A stretch of 32,731 bases of DNA from Gammaproteobacteria bacterium (lineage in GTDB: Bacteria; Pseudomonadota; Gammaproteobacteria; Pseudomonadales; Halieaceae), in assembly GCA_030433415.1 (NCBI GenBank), contig JAUIMF010000011.1, positions 32,001 to 64,731 on the forward strand, written 5' to 3'. Position 1 is the stretch's first letter, and each line of letters begins with the position of its first letter. Position numbers and translations under genes: made by a program. The notes under the pieces were generated by a model. That model made no database searches. It was not told the DNA's origin and worked only from the letters and a program-made list of their open reading frames with translations. Below, piece by piece: positions 7,833 to 16,542 of the stretch.

Positions 7833-8912
7833 TCACTCGTCGACCGTACTGAATACCTGGCGCCAGTCTCTCTGCATGTCCACCCGCAGCCACTCCATCG
7901 CCGCTGCTTTATCCAGTGCTTTATCCAGGCGGCCAACATGGGAATCCCTGTCATAAGCCCATTCCCGCTTGGCGTCGGTATGGTGAATAAGGATGCCAAG
8001 CCGAGCACCGTGACCACGGGTGGTCCATTCCAGCATTTCGAAATCACCATCGGAGTTACCTACGGCGATGATCGGGCGCCGCCCTATGTTGTGCAGTATG
8101 CCGACGGGTTTACCGCCCTTATCGTTAATATGGGTGAAGCTATCTCCGCGTAGTAACGCCGGCGCCCCGTCATTCGTGTACTGCACGCCAATCACGCTGC
8201 CGATTACACGCTCTGGAGGGATCCCGTACACGGATTCTGTCCACACACGCATAAAGCTCTGGCCACCGCCTGAGACAATCCACACCTGATAGTCGTGTTC
8301 TCGCAAGTACTCCAAAAGCTCCAGCATGGGCTGGTAGATCATCTGCGTGTAAGCGCGATCACGGGTCGGATGTCGCGCTGTGTCCAACCAATGCTGCACA
8401 GCCGCAGCAAATTCCTGCTCGGTCTGGTTGCCGTGGGTGGCCGTTACCAGGGGCAACAGTGCTTCCTCTCCCTGTGCAGCAAGTGCAGATAAGCCGCCTT
8501 GTGTTAGTTCACGCCAGGGGGACTGTTCCGCTAGCGAGGGATTTGCCTTGAGCTGCTCGTTGGCGCTATCCACAGCGAACAACAGTTGAAAGTAGACCGG
8601 TTTTTCCGCCCATAGCGTGCCATCGTTGTCGAATACCGCGATTCGTTCTGCGATGGGCACGAATTCGGGCGCTGCGGGGTTCGTCGTGCGCTCAACAAAG
8701 CTGATGATGCGTTCGCGCGTTTCACCCGTGGCCCAGGAGGGCAGCGTGTCGCCGTGTTTGCCCATGGCGTTCACCTGTGCCGTGGCAATCAGCATCAGGG
8801 TCAGGGCGGCGCGACGCGCGAGACCGAACAAAGCTGCGAACGCGGCAGCGTGGGCTTTATCAATTTTTGTACACATTTGTGCTATACCGTGTATCAGGTT
8901 TAACGGAATCAT
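7833..8912 (-). CDS. Secreted HAD-family phosphatase
   Basis: About 359 residues from ATG 8912. The HAD motif I is VFDNDGTLW with nucleophile Asp95 and Asp97; motif II is IVSGGG; the lysine region lies near INDKGGKPVG; motif IV is GNSDGDFEML. A hydrophobic stretch AALTLMLIATAQVNA after two Arg residues looks like a signal-peptide core, so the enzyme is probably periplasmic. This is unusual for HAD enzymes, which are mostly cytosolic. The open frame runs further into the sulfatase gene, so the start must be inside: 8912 or 8876 (MCTKIDK) are both possible and neither has a clear ribosome site. It is divergent from the sulfatase at 8950 and may dephosphorylate a product of the same pathway. Substrate unknown. 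Confidence 0.75.
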   Translation of the reverse strand: MIPLNLIHGIAQMCTKIDKAHAAAFAALFGLARRAALTLMLIATAQVNAMGKHGDTLPSWATGETRERIISFVERTTNPAAPEFVPIAERIAVFDNDGTLWAEKPVYFQLLFAVDSANEQLKANPSLAEQSPWRELTQGGLSALAAQGEEALLPLVTATHGNQTEQEFAAAVQHWLDTARHPTRDRAYTQMIYQPMLELLEYLREHDYQVWIVSGGGQSFMRVWTESVYGIPPERVIGSVIGVQYTNDGAPALLRGDSFTHINDKGGKPVGILHNIGRRPIIAVGNSDGDFEMLEWTTRGHGARLGILIHHTDAKREWAYDRDSHVGRLDKALDKAAAMEWLRVDMQRDWRQVFSTVDE

Positions 8913-8949
8913 ACCTTTGTACTGCGCAGCGGAATAAGGAGAATCGATA

Positions 8950-10518
8950 ATGTCTCTAAAAATATATTTGCCGGCGAAGTTGGCGGACTTGGCGCAATGC
9001 CTCACCGTCATGCTGCTGGCGCTGACGGGCCTGGGCAGTACGGCATTTGCTGCAGACAAACCCAACATCGTGGTGATCTGGGGCGATGATGTGGGCTGGT
9101 TCAATATCAGCGCCTACAACCACGGCATGATGGGATACAAAACGCCCAACATCGACCGTATCGCCCGCGAAGGCGCCATGTTCACCGACTGGTACGGCCA
9201 GCAGAGCTGTACCGCCGGTCGCGCTGCCTTTATCACCGGACAGTCGCCGATTCGCACCGGGTTGACCAAGGTCGGTCTTCCCGGCGCCAAAGAGGGAATG
9301 AGCGAAAAGGACCCGACGCTCGCGGGTCTGCTCAAGGAACACGGCTACGCCACGGGGCAGTTCGGCAAAAACCACCTGGGTGATCGCGACGAACACCTGC
9401 CCACCAACCACGGGTTTGATGAATTTTTCGGCAACCTGTATCACCTGAACGCCGAGGATGAGCCTGAGAACGTGGATTACCCCAAGGATCCCGAGTTCCG
9501 GCGCAAGTTTGGCCCCCGTGGCGTTATTCACTCCACGGCGGACGGCAAGATTGAAGACACCGGTCCTCTGAACATGAAGCGTATGGAGACCGTAGACGAT
9601 GAGGTGACAGCTCGCGCCCTGGCGTTCATGGACAAGGCCCACGCAGGCGACAAACCGTTTTTTCTGTGGTGGAACTCCACCCGTATGCACGTGTGGACCC
9701 GGCTGAAGCCCGAGTCCGAAGGCGTGACGGGCCTGGGCATTTATCCCGATGGCATGGTTGAGCATGACGGACACGTGGGTCAGCTGCTCGACAAGCTCGA
9801 TGAGCTGGGCATCGCCGACAACACGATCGTCATGTACTCCACCGACAACGGTGCCGAGGCCATGACCTGGCCCGACGGCGGTACGATTCCTTTTCGTGGA
9901 GAGAAGAACACCAACTGGGAAGGCGGTTATCGCGTCCCCATGGCCCTGCGCTGGCCCGGTGTGATTGAACCCGGCACCGTCAGCAACGAGATCGGTGCGC
10001 ATGAGGACATGCTGCCAACATTGATGGCGGCGGTGGGCGATGCAGACATCAAGCAGAAGCTGATGAAAGGACACCGTGCCATGGGGCGTCGCTACAAGGT
10101 GCACCTGGACGGGTACAACCTGCTCCCCATGCTCAAGGGTGAAACCGCAGAATCGCCGCGTAGTGATTTTCTGTACTGGACAGACGACGGGGACATCGCC
10201 GCCCTGCGCTACAACGATTGGAAGCTGGTATTTCTGGAGCAGCGAGCTCACGGCTTTGACGTGTGGCAGGAGCCGTTTGTGCCGCTGCGTTTTCCCAAGC
10301 TGTTCAACCTGCGTACCGATCCCTTTGAGCGGGCTGATCACGAGGGCATAGGCTATGCGCGCTGGCGCGCCGAGCGTATGTTCGTTCTTGCTCCGGCGCA
10401 GGCCTACGTGGCGCGATGGTTGCAGTCTTTCGAGGATTATCCCCCGCGCCAGAAGCCCGGCTCGTTTAGCCTGGGTGATGCGATGGACAAGCTGTACGAT
10501 TCAAATCCGCATAATTAG
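8950..10518 (+). CDS. Periplasmic type I sulfatase (arylsulfatase-like), copy 1
   Basis: 522 residues with a signal peptide (hydrophobic segment about 17-33, cleavage near AFA-AD). The sulfatase signature C87-T-A-G-R91 supplies the cysteine that is converted to formylglycine. Metal ligands D46 D47 and D299 N300, catalytic lysine and histidine K140-N-H142, H247 and K319 are all in the expected order. AAGGAG lies 8 bases before the ATG. The protein should hydrolyse a sulfate ester in the periplasm. It needs a formylglycine-generating enzyme, which is not in this window. It is followed by a close paralogue, likely from duplication. The substrate could be a small aryl or alkyl sulfate or a sulfated sugar; the sequence does not decide. 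Confidence 0.9.
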   Translation: MSLKIYLPAKLADLAQCLTVMLLALTGLGSTAFAADKPNIVVIWGDDVGWFNISAYNHGMMGYKTPNIDRIAREGAMFTDWYGQQSCTAGRAAFITGQSPIRTGLTKVGLPGAKEGMSEKDPTLAGLLKEHGYATGQFGKNHLGDRDEHLPTNHGFDEFFGNLYHLNAEDEPENVDYPKDPEFRRKFGPRGVIHSTADGKIEDTGPLNMKRMETVDDEVTARALAFMDKAHAGDKPFFLWWNSTRMHVWTRLKPESEGVTGLGIYPDGMVEHDGHVGQLLDKLDELGIADNTIVMYSTDNGAEAMTWPDGGTIPFRGEKNTNWEGGYRVPMALRWPGVIEPGTVSNEIGAHEDMLPTLMAAVGDADIKQKLMKGHRAMGRRYKVHLDGYNLLPMLKGETAESPRSDFLYWTDDGDIAALRYNDWKLVFLEQRAHGFDVWQEPFVPLRFPKLFNLRTDPFERADHEGIGYARWRAERMFVLAPAQAYVARWLQSFEDYPPRQKPGSFSLGDAMDKLYDSNPHN

Positions 10519-10535
10519 GCGGTTCGGTAGCTAAC

Positions 10536-10571
10536 GCAGCAGCCCGGCAGCGATCGCTGGTCGGCTGCTGC
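10536..10571 (+). terminator. Hairpin between the two sulfatase genes (attenuator or weak terminator)
   Basis: A perfect 9-base stem GCAGCAGCC (10536-10544) / GGCTGCTGC (10563-10571) encloses an 18-base loop that contains a second perfect 12-base palindrome CAGCGATCGCTG (10548-10559). Only a short T-run (CGTTTTG) follows, so it looks like an inefficient terminator or an RNA stability element that would give less of the second sulfatase. Confidence 0.45.
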
Positions 10572-10622
10572 CGTTTTGCATCCCATGAAATTCGACGTCT
10601 CACTACAACAGGAAGCACTCCT

Positions 10623-12203
10623 ATGACCAACCAATACTGGCGACAAATCCTGCGCTTAGGCGTTGCCGTGCTGCTCAGTGCCCTGGCTCAGGCCCATGCG
10701 TTTGCCCAGGACAAACCCAATATCCTTGTGATCTGGGGAGATGACGTGGGCGTGCACAATATCAGCGCCTATAACCACGGCATCATGGGCTTTAAAACAC
10801 CGAACATTGACCGCATCGCCAGCGAGGGCACGCTGTTCACTGACGCGTACGCTCAGCAAAGCTGCACGGCGGGGCGAGCTTCGTTTATCACAGGCCAGCA
10901 CCCCTTCCGCACGGGGCTGCTGACCATTGGTATGCCGGGTTCGTCCCACGGTATTCCCGACTGGTCGCCAACGATTGCCGATCTGCTGAAGAACCATGGC
11001 TATGCCACCGGGCAGTTTGGCAAGAACCACCTGGGAGACCAGGACAACCACCTCCCCACCAACCACGGGTTTGATGAGTTCTTCGGCAACCTGTATCACC
11101 TCAACGCCGAAGAGGAGCCCGAGACCTACTATTACCCCAAGGACCCCGAATTTCGTCGCAATTACGGCCCTCGGGGCGTTATTCACTCTTACGCGGACGG
11201 ACGTATCGAAGATACCGGTCCGCTGACGCGACAGCGCATGGAGACCGCCGATGGTGAGTTTCTGGGCGCGGGGCTCAAGTTTATGGATAAGGCCCACGCC
11301 GAGGGCAAACCGTTCTTTGTATGGATGAACACCACACGCATGCATGTGTGGACCCGGCTCAAGCCCGAGTCCGTCGGTCGCACCGGTATTGGTTTGTACC
11401 CCGACGGTATGGCTGAGCACGACGACCACGTGGGCATGCTGCTCGACAAGCTCGACGAACTGGGCATCGCCGACAACACCATCGTGATCTACAGCACCGA
11501 CAATGGCGCCGAAACGGTCAGTTGGCCAGATGGAGGTATTACACCGTTCAAGGGTGAAAAGGGCACGACCTGGGAAGGCGGTTTCCGCATTCCGTTGATG
11601 GTGCGCTGGCCCGGAAAAATTCCCGCCGGTATCAAGAACAACGACATTATTTCGCACGAAGACTGGATGCCCACGCTGCTGGCCGCTGCCGGAGAAGATG
11701 ATGTCGTTGCAAAGCTTAAAAAGGGTCACCGTGCCAATGGCAAGCGATTCAAGATTCATCCGGACGGCTACAACTTCTTGCCGCGTCTCACCGGCGAGGC
11801 CGACCAGGGACCGCGCAGCCAGATTTTCTACTTTGGTCAGGGCGGCGAGCTCAACGCCGTGCGCTGGAACGACTGGAAGATTCACTTTGCTATTCTCGAG
11901 GGCAATATCACCAACGCACAGCGTGTCGAGCCAGCCTGGCCTCTGGTGATCAATCTAAAGGCTGACCCCTATGAACACGCTTGGGAGGAGTCGGGCATGT
12001 ACCTGCGCTGGATGGCCGACAACATGTGGCTGTTCGTTCCGGTACAGTCCGAAATCCAGAAATTCCTGGCGACCATGGGTGACTATCCCTTCCAGGAAGG
12101 CTCTTCGCTCAATGCGGGTGGTATCAATTACCGATCGCTGAAGGCGCTGAAGATTCTTGAGCAGATTCGCGAAAAGGGGATTATCGAAATACCACGTAAT
12201 TAA
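10623..12203 (+). CDS. Periplasmic type I sulfatase (arylsulfatase-like), copy 2
   Basis: 526 residues, clearly paralogous to the preceding gene across its length. Signal peptide with hydrophobic core GVAVLLSALAQAHA and cleavage near AFA-QD. Formylglycine motif C81-T-A-G-R85; metal ligands D40 D41 and the later TDNGAE pair; K134-N-H136. Differences near the active site (GVHN and YAQQS here, GWFN and YGQQS in copy 1) and a diverged C-terminal third (from about residue 400) suggest different substrates. AGGAAG is 7 bases before the ATG. The gene ends 22 bases before a strong terminator. It probably shares a transcript with copy 1, modulated by the hairpin between them. Confidence 0.9.
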   Translation: MTNQYWRQILRLGVAVLLSALAQAHAFAQDKPNILVIWGDDVGVHNISAYNHGIMGFKTPNIDRIASEGTLFTDAYAQQSCTAGRASFITGQHPFRTGLLTIGMPGSSHGIPDWSPTIADLLKNHGYATGQFGKNHLGDQDNHLPTNHGFDEFFGNLYHLNAEEEPETYYYPKDPEFRRNYGPRGVIHSYADGRIEDTGPLTRQRMETADGEFLGAGLKFMDKAHAEGKPFFVWMNTTRMHVWTRLKPESVGRTGIGLYPDGMAEHDDHVGMLLDKLDELGIADNTIVIYSTDNGAETVSWPDGGITPFKGEKGTTWEGGFRIPLMVRWPGKIPAGIKNNDIISHEDWMPTLLAAAGEDDVVAKLKKGHRANGKRFKIHPDGYNFLPRLTGEADQGPRSQIFYFGQGGELNAVRWNDWKIHFAILEGNITNAQRVEPAWPLVINLKADPYEHAWEESGMYLRWMADNMWLFVPVQSEIQKFLATMGDYPFQEGSSLNAGGINYRSLKALKILEQIREKGIIEIPRN

Positions 12204-12225
12204 CGTGGCGTCGAATCGAACTCAA

Positions 12226-12251
12226 AAAAAGGGAGCTACGGCTCCCTTTTT
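12226..12251. terminator. Bidirectional rho-independent terminator
   Basis: An 11-base perfect stem AAAAAGGGAGC / GCTCCCTTTTT with the loop TACG. A-run and T-run flank the GC stem, so it can terminate the sulfatase transcript on the plus strand and the SDR transcript (stop at 12269) on the minus strand. Confidence 0.9.
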
Positions 12252-12268
12252 AGTGCGGTGCTTTTGTT

Positions 12269-13102
12269 TCAGGGCAGGCCCGTAATCCGCTGCACGAACC
12301 AGTCACTCAGGCGCGTAGGCAACAGTGCCTTGATGGCAATAAACAGACTGCCCGGCATGAAGGGCACCACACGACGAGGCGTGGGGTTGCTGTTTTCACA
12401 GGCGTCGACCACCACGCCCGCCACGGATACCGGGTCCGCGCCCTTGGCGTGAAGCTCCTCGTGAAAACGTTGCAGGGTCCGCAACTGGCCGGCGTAGGCG
12501 GGTGCCTCGTCGATCCAGTGCTTGATCTGTTCCTGCTCCAGATTGCCGAACCGGGTTTTCACGGCGCCGGGCGCGACAACGACCACCGTCAGCCCGTGGG
12601 GGCGGAGCTCGTGGCGCAGGGAGTCACTGATGGACTCGATGGCGTGTTTGGTGGAGTTGTAGGGCGCAAAGAACGGCAGCGTTACCCGGCCCGCCACAGA
12701 GGATACATTCACAATGCGACCCTGGCGCCGCTCGCGCATGGCAGGCAAAAACGCGCGGGTCACGCGGACCAGGCCGATCACATTGGTCTCGTACTGGCGA
12801 ACCCAGTCTTCATCCGCGACAGCTTCGATCGGACCCATCACCGCAAAGCCCGCGTTGTTGACCAAAACATCGGGTGGGCGACCTTCGAGCTGGTCCATAA
12901 CAAAGGTCGCAGCGCTGGTCACGGACTCCGGGTCCGTCACATCCAACTGCACCGGTGTGAGGTTCTCGAAACTGCTGTCCAGTGCATCGAGGGCTTCCTG
13001 ATCGCGCCCTGCGGCGAATACACGGTGTCCCTTGCTCGCCAGCAGTATTGCGCTGGCGCGACCGATACCCGCGGTCGCACCGGTTATGACGATAGTGGCC
13101 AT
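12269..13102 (-). CDS. SDR-family oxidoreductase (17-beta-HSD-like group)
   Basis: 277 residues from ATG 13102, which has AGGAG 7 bases upstream; the open frame continues further but that part overlaps the ThDP enzyme. Cofactor motif TGATAGIG (7-14), NNAG (82-85), and a complete catalytic triad S135, Y148, K152. The long C-terminal region, with a final amphipathic segment, matches the SDR subgroup often annotated as oxidoreductases near 17-beta-hydroxysteroid dehydrogenases. The start is 16 bases after the ThDP enzyme stop, so the two form an operon in which this gene is second. A role reducing an acyloin or ketone made by the ThDP enzyme is a reasonable guess. Confidence 0.87.
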   Translation of the reverse strand: MATIVITGATAGIGRASAILLASKGHRVFAAGRDQEALDALDSSFENLTPVQLDVTDPESVTSAATFVMDQLEGRPPDVLVNNAGFAVMGPIEAVADEDWVRQYETNVIGLVRVTRAFLPAMRERRQGRIVNVSSVAGRVTLPFFAPYNSTKHAIESISDSLRHELRPHGLTVVVVAPGAVKTRFGNLEQEQIKHWIDEAPAYAGQLRTLQRFHEELHAKGADPVSVAGVVVDACENSNPTPRRVVPFMPGSLFIAIKALLPTRLSDWFVQRITGLP

Positions 13103-13118
13103 GGCGATCTCCTGTAGT

Positions 13119-14702
13119 TCAGCCGGTAACGATGGCTTCGATGAGGCGGGGGCCACGCGTGCCCATGGCGTCGCGGAACTGGCTCTCGAATTCGGCGGCC
13201 GTCGTAGCTTGCGTTGCCGATACACCGAGTCCTTCGGCAATCTGTTGGTACGACATGTCGGGATTGGACAGGTCGAGCATCGACAGGGTTTTGGCGTTGG
13301 GTTCCCCGGCGCCCACCCGCGCCAGTTCAATATTCAGGATGGCGTAGCTGCGGTTGTTGAGCAGCACGACGGTCACATCGGTGTTTTCGCGGGCCATGCT
13401 CCACAGTGCCTGAATCGTATACATGGCGGAACCATCCGCCTCCAGTGCCACCACCTTGCGGTCCGGGCAGGCCAGCGCTGCGCCCAGGGCCACGGGCAGG
13501 CCCTGACCGATGGCGCCGCCGGTCAGTGTCATCCAGTCGTGGGGTTCCGCCTGCTCGGTGCACAGGTAGATGGCCAGACCGCAGGTCGCGCCTTCATCCG
13601 AGACGATGGTTTGTGCGGGCATCTCGTTGCTGATGATCTGACCCACGGTGAGGGCATTGAGGGATTCATCGGTGATTTCGTGGCGCTGCCGCGTTTGCAC
13701 TTGTGTAGGTGCCTTGTCCGCGCCCAGGGCACCCGCTAGATCGGCAGCGGCACCAGCGACATCTTCACTAGACTCTGCCAGTGTGATCAATTCGCAGCTA
13801 TCGGGGGTCAGCCAGCTCTCTTTTTCGGGATAGGCGAAGAAGCTCACCGGTGCGGGGGCTCCCAACAAAATCAGGCGATCAAACGGCGCGAGGGCCTCCG
13901 CAGCCTGCTCGGCAAAGTAGGGCAGTCGCTGCACGGCCACGCGCCCCGCGCCGCGCTGGAGTCGGGTGGGGAAGGTACTGCTCATCAGCGTGACATCGTG
14001 AGCTTCGGCAATCGCTCCCAGGGTGGCCAGACTCTCTTCGCGCAGCGCGCGGCCACCGAGCAGCAGGCAGGTCTTGCCACCACTGCTTATGGCCTCGGCA
14101 GCACGATCGATCCGGGATTGGGGCACGGTGAGGGGCGTTTTGGGGGGCAGGGCAGGCGCAGCTTCAGCGGCTTCGTTCCAGGCGTGATCCGCTGGGGCCA
14201 GCAGCGTCGCAATCTGTCCGTTGCCTGCCATCGACGCCTGTACCGCCCGCGCTCCACCGGCCGACAGTTCTTCGGGGGAGTGTGCGATTTCGGTCCAGTG
14301 GGAACCCCAGCGAGCGATGCCGGGCAGATCCGATGTGAGGGGCGCATCAAATTGCAGGTGGTAGGTCGCGTGATCGCCGACGATATTCACGATGGGCGAG
14401 CCCGCGCGTCGGGCGTTATGCATATTCGCCAGGCTGTTGGAGAAGCCGGACCCCAGGTGCAATAGCGTTGCGGCGGGTTTGTCCGCCATACGCGCATAGC
14501 CATCGGCAGCGCCAGAAACCACGCCCTCGAACAGGCAGAGCACGGGTCGCATGGCGTCGGTCTTGCCAATCGCCGATACAAGCTGCATTTCAGAGGTTCC
14601 AGGGTTGGCAAAGCAGACCTCGACGCCGCTGTCGACGAGGGTCTGCAAAAGGGCTTCGGCTCCGTTCACGAACATTGCTCCTGTCAGATGGGTAGCGCGC
14701 AT
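13119..14702 (-). CDS. ThDP-dependent acetolactate-synthase-like enzyme
   Basis: 527 residues. The N-terminal pyrimidine-binding domain has GVEVCFANPGTSEM and the catalytic Glu in CLFEGVVSGAADGYARM. The C-terminal pyrophosphate domain has EADGSAMYTIQALWSMARE and ends the motif with LLNNRSYAILNIE, where ADGS replaces the usual GDGS. The pattern is that of the benzoylformate-decarboxylase/acetolactate-synthase family members commonly labelled 'acetolactate synthase large subunit', but no small regulatory subunit gene is next to it, so true branched-chain synthesis is doubtful. An internal ATG at 14675 (MFVNGAEALL) fits homologues well and has AGGAG only 2 bases away; 14702 is the longest start. 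Divergent from ilvD. Confidence 0.82.
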   Translation of the reverse strand: MRATHLTGAMFVNGAEALLQTLVDSGVEVCFANPGTSEMQLVSAIGKTDAMRPVLCLFEGVVSGAADGYARMADKPAATLLHLGSGFSNSLANMHNARRAGSPIVNIVGDHATYHLQFDAPLTSDLPGIARWGSHWTEIAHSPEELSAGGARAVQASMAGNGQIATLLAPADHAWNEAAEAAPALPPKTPLTVPQSRIDRAAEAISSGGKTCLLLGGRALREESLATLGAIAEAHDVTLMSSTFPTRLQRGAGRVAVQRLPYFAEQAAEALAPFDRLILLGAPAPVSFFAYPEKESWLTPDSCELITLAESSEDVAGAAADLAGALGADKAPTQVQTRQRHEITDESLNALTVGQIISNEMPAQTIVSDEGATCGLAIYLCTEQAEPHDWMTLTGGAIGQGLPVALGAALACPDRKVVALEADGSAMYTIQALWSMARENTDVTVVLLNNRSYAILNIELARVGAGEPNAKTLSMLDLSNPDMSYQQIAEGLGVSATQATTAAEFESQFRDAMGTRGPRLIEAIVTG

Positions 14703-14778
14703 GATAGGCGATCCAACAGAAATTTGTGTGTAATCAGGGGACGGCCAGGAGGGAAGGGCGAGAGTCTATTGCGAGGGT

Positions 14779-14817
14779 CAATTGCGAATTGTTCCATTCG
14801 GGCCAGTAACCTAAAAT
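14779..14817 (+). promoter_or_regulatory. Candidate ilvD promoter with near-palindrome
   Basis: TTGTTC (14789-14794) and TAAAAT (14812-14817) with a 17-base spacer lie 21 bases before the ilvD ATG. The -35 overlaps the near-palindrome CAATTGCGAATTG (14779-14791), a possible operator. The -35 match is weak. Confidence 0.35.
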
Positions 14818-14838
14818 CCCGCGCTCCAAAGCGATGAG

Positions 14839-16533
14839 ATGCCAACGATGACCATGAACCGGCGTTCCCGGAATATCACCCAGGGCGTGCAGCGCGCTCC
14901 GAACCGTTCCATGTACTACGGTCTGGGCTACGAGGCTGCGGATTTCGACAAGCCCATGATCGGCATCGCCGATGCCCACTCCACGATCACGCCATGCAAC
15001 GCCGGTTTACGCGTGCTCGCCGAGGCGGCGGAAGAGGGGTTGCGCGAAGCCGGCGCCAATCCGCAGGTATTTGGTACGCCAACGATTTCTGATGGCATGT
15101 CCATGGGCACCGAGGGCATGAAGTACTCCCTGGTGTCGCGCGAAGTGATTGCCGACTGCATCGAGACCTGCGTGGGTGGGCAGTGGATGGACGGCGTGCT
15201 GGTAGTCGGGGGCTGCGACAAGAATATGCCCGGCGGCATGATGGGCATGCTGCGAGCCAATGTACCGTCCATCTTCGTCTACGGCGGCACTATTCTGCCG
15301 GGCCGTCACAACGGCGAAGACCTGAATATTGTCAGCGTGTTTGAAGCGGTCGGTGAACACGCGGCAGGGCGCATCAACGATGACGATCTGCTCGCCATTG
15401 AGCGCAGCGCGATCCCCGGTACAGGCTCCTGCGGCGGTATGTATACCGCCAATACCATGAGCAGCGCCTTTGAGGCCCTGGGCCTGAGCCTGCCTTACTC
15501 TTCCACCATGGCGAACGTCGAAAGCGAAAAGCGCGAGTCCGCCAAGCAGAGTGCGCAGGTGCTCGTCGAGGCCGTTCGCGCTGATCTCAAACCCCGCGAC
15601 ATTGTGACCCGCGAAGCCCTCGAAAACGCGGTTGCCGTGATCATGGCAACGGGTGGCTCCACCAATGCCGTGCTGCACTTTCTGGCGATTGCCCACGCCG
15701 CCGAAGTGGAATGGACCATCGATGACTTTGAGCGCGTACGTCAACGCGTGCCCGTGCTTTGCGACCTAAAGCCTAGCGGGCGCTACCTGGCCATCGACCT
15801 GCACCGTGCCGGGGGGATCCCCCAGGTCATGAAAATCCTGCTGGATGGTGGGTTGCTGCACGGTGATTGCATGACCATCACCGGCAAGACCGTGGCGGAA
15901 TCCCTGGCCGATGTGCCGGCCACTCCGCCCGCGGATCAAAGCGTGATTCGTACCCTGGATAATCCACTGTACGAAAAGGGCCACCTCGCGATCCTGCGTG
16001 GCAATCTTGCCAAGGAAGGTGCCGTAGCCAAAATCACGGGCCTCAAAAATCCGGCGATCACCGGGCCTGCCAAAGTCTTCGATGACGAGCAATCGGCGCT
16101 GGACGCCATACTTGCGGGCGGCGTCGAAGCGGGGGACGTAGTGGTGCTTCGCTATCTCGGTCCACGCGGCGCGCCGGGTATGCCTGAGATGCTGGCTCCC
16201 ACAGGCGCCCTTGTCGGCAAGGGTCTTGGTGAGTCCGTGGGCCTGATTACCGATGGCCGCTTTTCTGGTGGGACCTGGGGCATGGTGGTCGGTCATGTCG
16301 CGCCAGAAGCCTTTGCCTGCGGCCTGATCGCCTTAATTGAGAACGGCGATTCCATCACCATCGATGCCCATACGCTCACGCTGTCGCTGAATGTCGACGA
16401 CGCCGAGATCGAACGGCGCCGGGCCGCTTGGCAGCAACCGGAACCGCGCTACACCCGCGGTGTGCTGGCAAAGTTTGCGCGCAACGCATCGAGCGCGAGT
16501 CGCGGTGCGGTGCTGGATCTGTACGAAGACTAG
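14839..16533 (+). CDS. ilvD: Dihydroxy-acid dehydratase (IlvD/Edd family)
   Basis: 564 residues, normal family length. Cys53 (TPCNAG), Cys126 ([10 protein letters not shown]) and Cys198 ([12 protein letters not shown]) match the three cysteine ligands of the Fe-S cluster. [20 protein letters not shown] is the C-terminal family signature. The enzyme dehydrates 2,3-dihydroxy acids to 2-keto acids in valine/isoleucine synthesis; members of the same family dehydrate sugar acids, and I cannot exclude that. No ilvC or ilvE is nearby. ATG 14839 is the first of three close in-frame ATGs (14839, 14848, 14854), so the exact start is uncertain. The TRIC-family gene follows after 9 bases. Confidence 0.9.
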   Translation: MPTMTMNRRSRNITQGVQRAPNRSMYYGLGYEAADFDKPMIGIADAHSTITPCNAGLRVLAEAAEEGLREAGANPQVFGTPTISDGMSMGTEGMKYSLVSREVIADCIETCVGGQWMDGVLVVGGCDKNMPGGMMGMLRANVPSIFVYGGTILPGRHNGEDLNIVSVFEAVGEHAAGRINDDDLLAIERSAIPGTGSCGGMYTANTMSSAFEALGLSLPYSSTMANVESEKRESAKQSAQVLVEAVRADLKPRDIVTREALENAVAVIMATGGSTNAVLHFLAIAHAAEVEWTIDDFERVRQRVPVLCDLKPSGRYLAIDLHRAGGIPQVMKILLDGGLLHGDCMTITGKTVAESLADVPATPPADQSVIRTLDNPLYEKGHLAILRGNLAKEGAVAKITGLKNPAITGPAKVFDDEQSALDAILAGGVEAGDVVVLRYLGPRGAPGMPEMLAPTGALVGKGLGESVGLITDGRFSGGTWGMVVGHVAPEAFACGLIALIENGDSITIDAHTLTLSLNVDDAEIERRRAAWQQPEPRYTRGVLAKFARNASSASRGAVLDLYED

Positions 16534-16542
16534 CGCAGCGCC

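Noticed and set aside
8956..10341. 461-codon open frame antisense to sulfatase copy 1 (and a similar 409-codon one at 10656-11885)
   Set aside because: Both lie opposite strongly supported sulfatase genes, show no family motif, and arise from GC-rich codon use; the likeness between them only mirrors the paralogy.
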